The position numbers and the translations under genes were made by a program. 64,000 bases of DNA, taken from the NCBI RefSeq assembly GCF_019168305.1, contig NZ_JAHTBI010000027.1, positions 1 through 64,000 on the forward strand, read 5' to 3'. The stretch's first letter is position 1; each line of letters opens with the position of its first letter. Below are positions 63,675 through 64,000 of the stretch, piece after piece. Under the pieces are notes generated by a model. That model was not told the DNA's origin, searched no databases, and saw only the letters and a list, made by a program, of their open reading frames with translations. The stretch is from Pseudomonas aegrilactucae. Its GTDB lineage: Bacteria; Pseudomonadota; Gammaproteobacteria; Pseudomonadales; Pseudomonadaceae.

Positions 63675-64000
63675 TTGAATAACAATAAGTTAACCACCTC
63701 AAGCGCGACGGTGATTGCTCACGCAGGTAGCCATCCCGAAGACCACTACGGTTTCGTCAACCCTCCTATCTACCGAGGTTCGACAGTCGTTTTCCCAAGC
63801 GTCGACTGTATGCAGAATGGCGACCAGCGCTATCAGTACGGTCGATGGAACAATCCATCGACCGAGGCCCTGTGCGAAGCTATATCAACGCTGGAAGGCG
63901 CCACTGGGGCCGTTCTGTGCCCTTCCGGCCTATCCGCGTGCGTTACCGCGATATTGTCCGTTGTAGGCTCAGGCGACCATATTCTGGTACCGGACAGTGT
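63675..64000 (+). CDS. MetC-like PLP-dependent Cys/Met metabolism lyase (partial)
   Basis: The N-terminal 108 residues of a cystathionine beta-lyase-type enzyme, cut by the window end. Family segments are VIAHAGSHPEDHYGFVNPPI, the Tyr/Arg phosphate pair in YQYGRWNNPSTEALCEAIS and LEGATGAVLCPSGLSACVTA. The start is a TTG at 63675. Cleavage of C-S bonds of cystathionine, cysteine or alliin-like compounds is possible. Confidence 0.8.
   Translation, partial: MNNNKLTTSSATVIAHAGSHPEDHYGFVNPPIYRGSTVVFPSVDCMQNGDQRYQYGRWNNPSTEALCEAISTLEGATGAVLCPSGLSACVTAILSVVGSGDHILVPDS

Larger units (their letters stand above)
38696..64000 (+). mobile_element. GInt-type genomic island (left end; right end outside window)
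   Basis: The island begins at the cut in prpE and is marked by a ginABCD-like operon: three different tyrosine recombinases and a small HTH/coiled-coil protein, the defining set of GInt islands. The DNA is visibly more AT-rich than the left flank, especially 38.8-43.9 kb and 58-64 kb. Cargo includes defence-like genes, a silencer and a redox cluster. No second attachment site can be seen, so the extent is a lower bound, and older core DNA might resume before 64 kb. Confidence 0.75.

Noticed and set aside
38696..64000. CRISPR arrays, tRNA or rRNA genes
   Set aside because: No regularly spaced repeats and no tRNA- or rRNA-like sequence was seen on either strand here or in the left part.

Overview
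The window looks like a chromosome segment of a Pseudomonas putida-group bacterium. The first 38.7 kb is GC-rich, carries P. putida-type REP repeats (the ...GCTGGCTTGCCAGCGAA... family), a PrrF iron-responsive small RNA, an MvaT-type silencer further along, and core gene blocks in a familiar Pseudomonas order. From about 38.7 kb to the right edge the DNA is more AT-rich and is a genomic island whose right end lies outside the window.

Core part (1-38.7 kb). An AttEFGH-like ABC export operon comes first, with its permease gene split by a one-base frameshift. It is followed by a dCache chemoreceptor, small metabolic genes (two GNATs, a RibD-like deaminase, an AhpD-like protein), an outer-membrane barrel, an RcnB-like periplasmic protein, and a divergent dmlR/dmlA pair for D-malate or tartrate. 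Next is the leftward glgE-treS/pep2-glgB operon, which makes alpha-glucan from trehalose through maltose-1-phosphate. The rightward liuABCD operon (leucine/isovalerate catabolism) follows, preceded by twin palindromic operators. Then come an S24-type repressor with substituted catalytic residues, a DUF3077-like gene, prrF, a sigma-region-4/FecR hybrid protein, an M14 carboxypeptidase, a leftward Csu-type archaic chaperone-usher pilus operon (four spore-coat-U subunits, chaperone, usher, tip protein), zapE, and the C-terminal two thirds of prpE.

Island (about 38.7-64 kb and beyond). prpE is cut within its AMP-binding motif region. Next to the cut lie three tyrosine-recombinase genes plus a small HTH/coiled-coil gene in one overlapping operon, the ginABCD signature of GInt-type islands. 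The third recombinase (ginC) has its coupled ATG in a different frame from its body, separated by a run of nine A.

Cargo. (i) An accessory block with a nucleotidyltransferase, a lipoprotein and a repeat protein, bounded by two copies of an ~80-bp repeat. (ii) A defence-like block: SIR2-HerA; then a tightly overlapping four-gene operon (radical SAM, DnaQ-like exonuclease, P-loop kinase-like protein, aldo/keto reductase) that I do not recognise as a named system; then a second SIR2 gene cut by an IS66 fragment. (iii) An island-borne MvaT-family silencer. (iv) A thiol/redox cluster (alpha/beta hydrolase, small membrane protein, AhpD-like, FrnE/DsbA-like, OsmC-like, thioredoxin, EamA exporter, Lrp regulator, MetC-like lyase) resembling thiosulfinate (allicin) tolerance clusters. 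Two near-identical palindromes precede two of its units.

The strongest candidates for something undescribed are the four-gene operon at 51.7-54.8 kb, the A9 frameshift at the start of ginC, and the operator-linked redox cluster. All functional statements rest on reading the sequence and on knowledge of families; no database search was possible.
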